Positions 59,725 to 59,787 of a DNA stretch of 59,787 bases are shown here, piece after piece. A program made the position numbers and the translations under genes. The notes under the pieces are model-generated. The model was not told where the DNA came from. It saw nothing but the letters and a program-made list of their open reading frames with translations, and made no database searches. This DNA is from Pelistega sp. (lineage in GTDB: Bacteria > Pseudomonadota > Gammaproteobacteria > Burkholderiales > Burkholderiaceae_B). Within the stretch, counting starts at the first letter, position 1. Every line of letters starts with the position of its first letter. The DNA lies in assembly GCA_030538255.1 (NCBI GenBank), contig JAUNUI010000021.1:1-59787 (forward strand), written 5' to 3'.

Positions 59725-59787
59725 CTGATTCAATGGCTGGCCTAGCTTAACATGGGGGCTGATTCAATCGTTGGCCTAGCTTAACAT
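59725..59787. repeat. 34-bp-period tandem repeat at window end
   Basis: CTGATTCAATxGxTGGCC, followed by TAGCTTAACAT, occurs at 59725-59753 and 59759-59787, with two mismatches, just after the aminotransferase gene. The window ends within or at the end of the second copy, so more copies may follow. Confidence 0.75.

Overview
The window is chromosomal housekeeping DNA from a low-GC betaproteobacterium, most likely Alcaligenaceae. This rests on the gene set and order: tkt-gap-pgk with fba-purC-purE-purK-sua5, a double-length UvrA, PdxA/PdxH, a solitary periplasmic binding protein next to an aldehyde dehydrogenase, and a diheme cytochrome c peroxidase. By eye the base composition is well below that of Bordetella, as in Oligella-like lineages; the genus is an inference. 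I see no rRNA, tRNA, CRISPR array, insertion sequence or prophage.

Layout. 20-8.4 kb: a METTL21-like methyltransferase, an MFS transporter, the translation factor EttA, an acidic unknown protein, a family-2 glycosyltransferase, a 42-residue basic protein and a RhuM-family protein. 8.4-19.6 kb: PdxA, a four-ATPase-domain UvrA dimer in one chain, TcdA (convergent and overlapping uvrA), ChaC, then a pdxH / flavin reductase / FAD oxidoreductase operon. 19.8-32.7 kb: PurU, a MaoC-like protein, the cell-wall pair MepK and LdtD/YcbB, a LysR regulator divergent from a binding protein and MmsA, cytochrome c peroxidase with an FNR-type box, a GDT1-family exporter under a manganese (yybP-ykoY) riboswitch, a zinc alcohol dehydrogenase and a tail-anchored unknown. 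32.7-52.3 kb, all minus strand: tkt-gap-pgk, then yfhM-pbpC, a nitrilase-family amidase, fba, purC, purE, purK and sua5. 52.4-59.7 kb: RsmE, a maeB / patatin / barstar-like overlapping operon, a degenerate FAD-linked-oxidase-like protein and a class I aminotransferase.

Functional threads: central carbon metabolism (tkt, gap, pgk, fba, maeB), purine synthesis (purC, purE, purK, purU), vitamin B6 (pdxA, pdxH), the t6A/ct6A tRNA modification (sua5, tcdA), and periplasmic wall building and defence (LdtD, MepK, PbpC, YfhM).

The most unusual property of the window is not one gene but a mode of sequence change. Short, degenerate tandem repeats fill most intergenic gaps. In at least six places they duplicate the last bases of a gene including its stop codon (MTase, the 5.0 kb acidic gene, nitrilase, purK, yfhM, pgk). 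Similar repeats or low-complexity inserts sit in frame inside conserved enzymes (PbpC, PdxA, Sua5, TcdA, the methyltransferase N-terminus), usually at positions where the family has a surface loop. Several start codons were moved inward from the longest open frame on the basis of ribosome binding sites, signal peptides or, for the GDT1-family gene, a riboswitch that occupies the apparent N-terminus.
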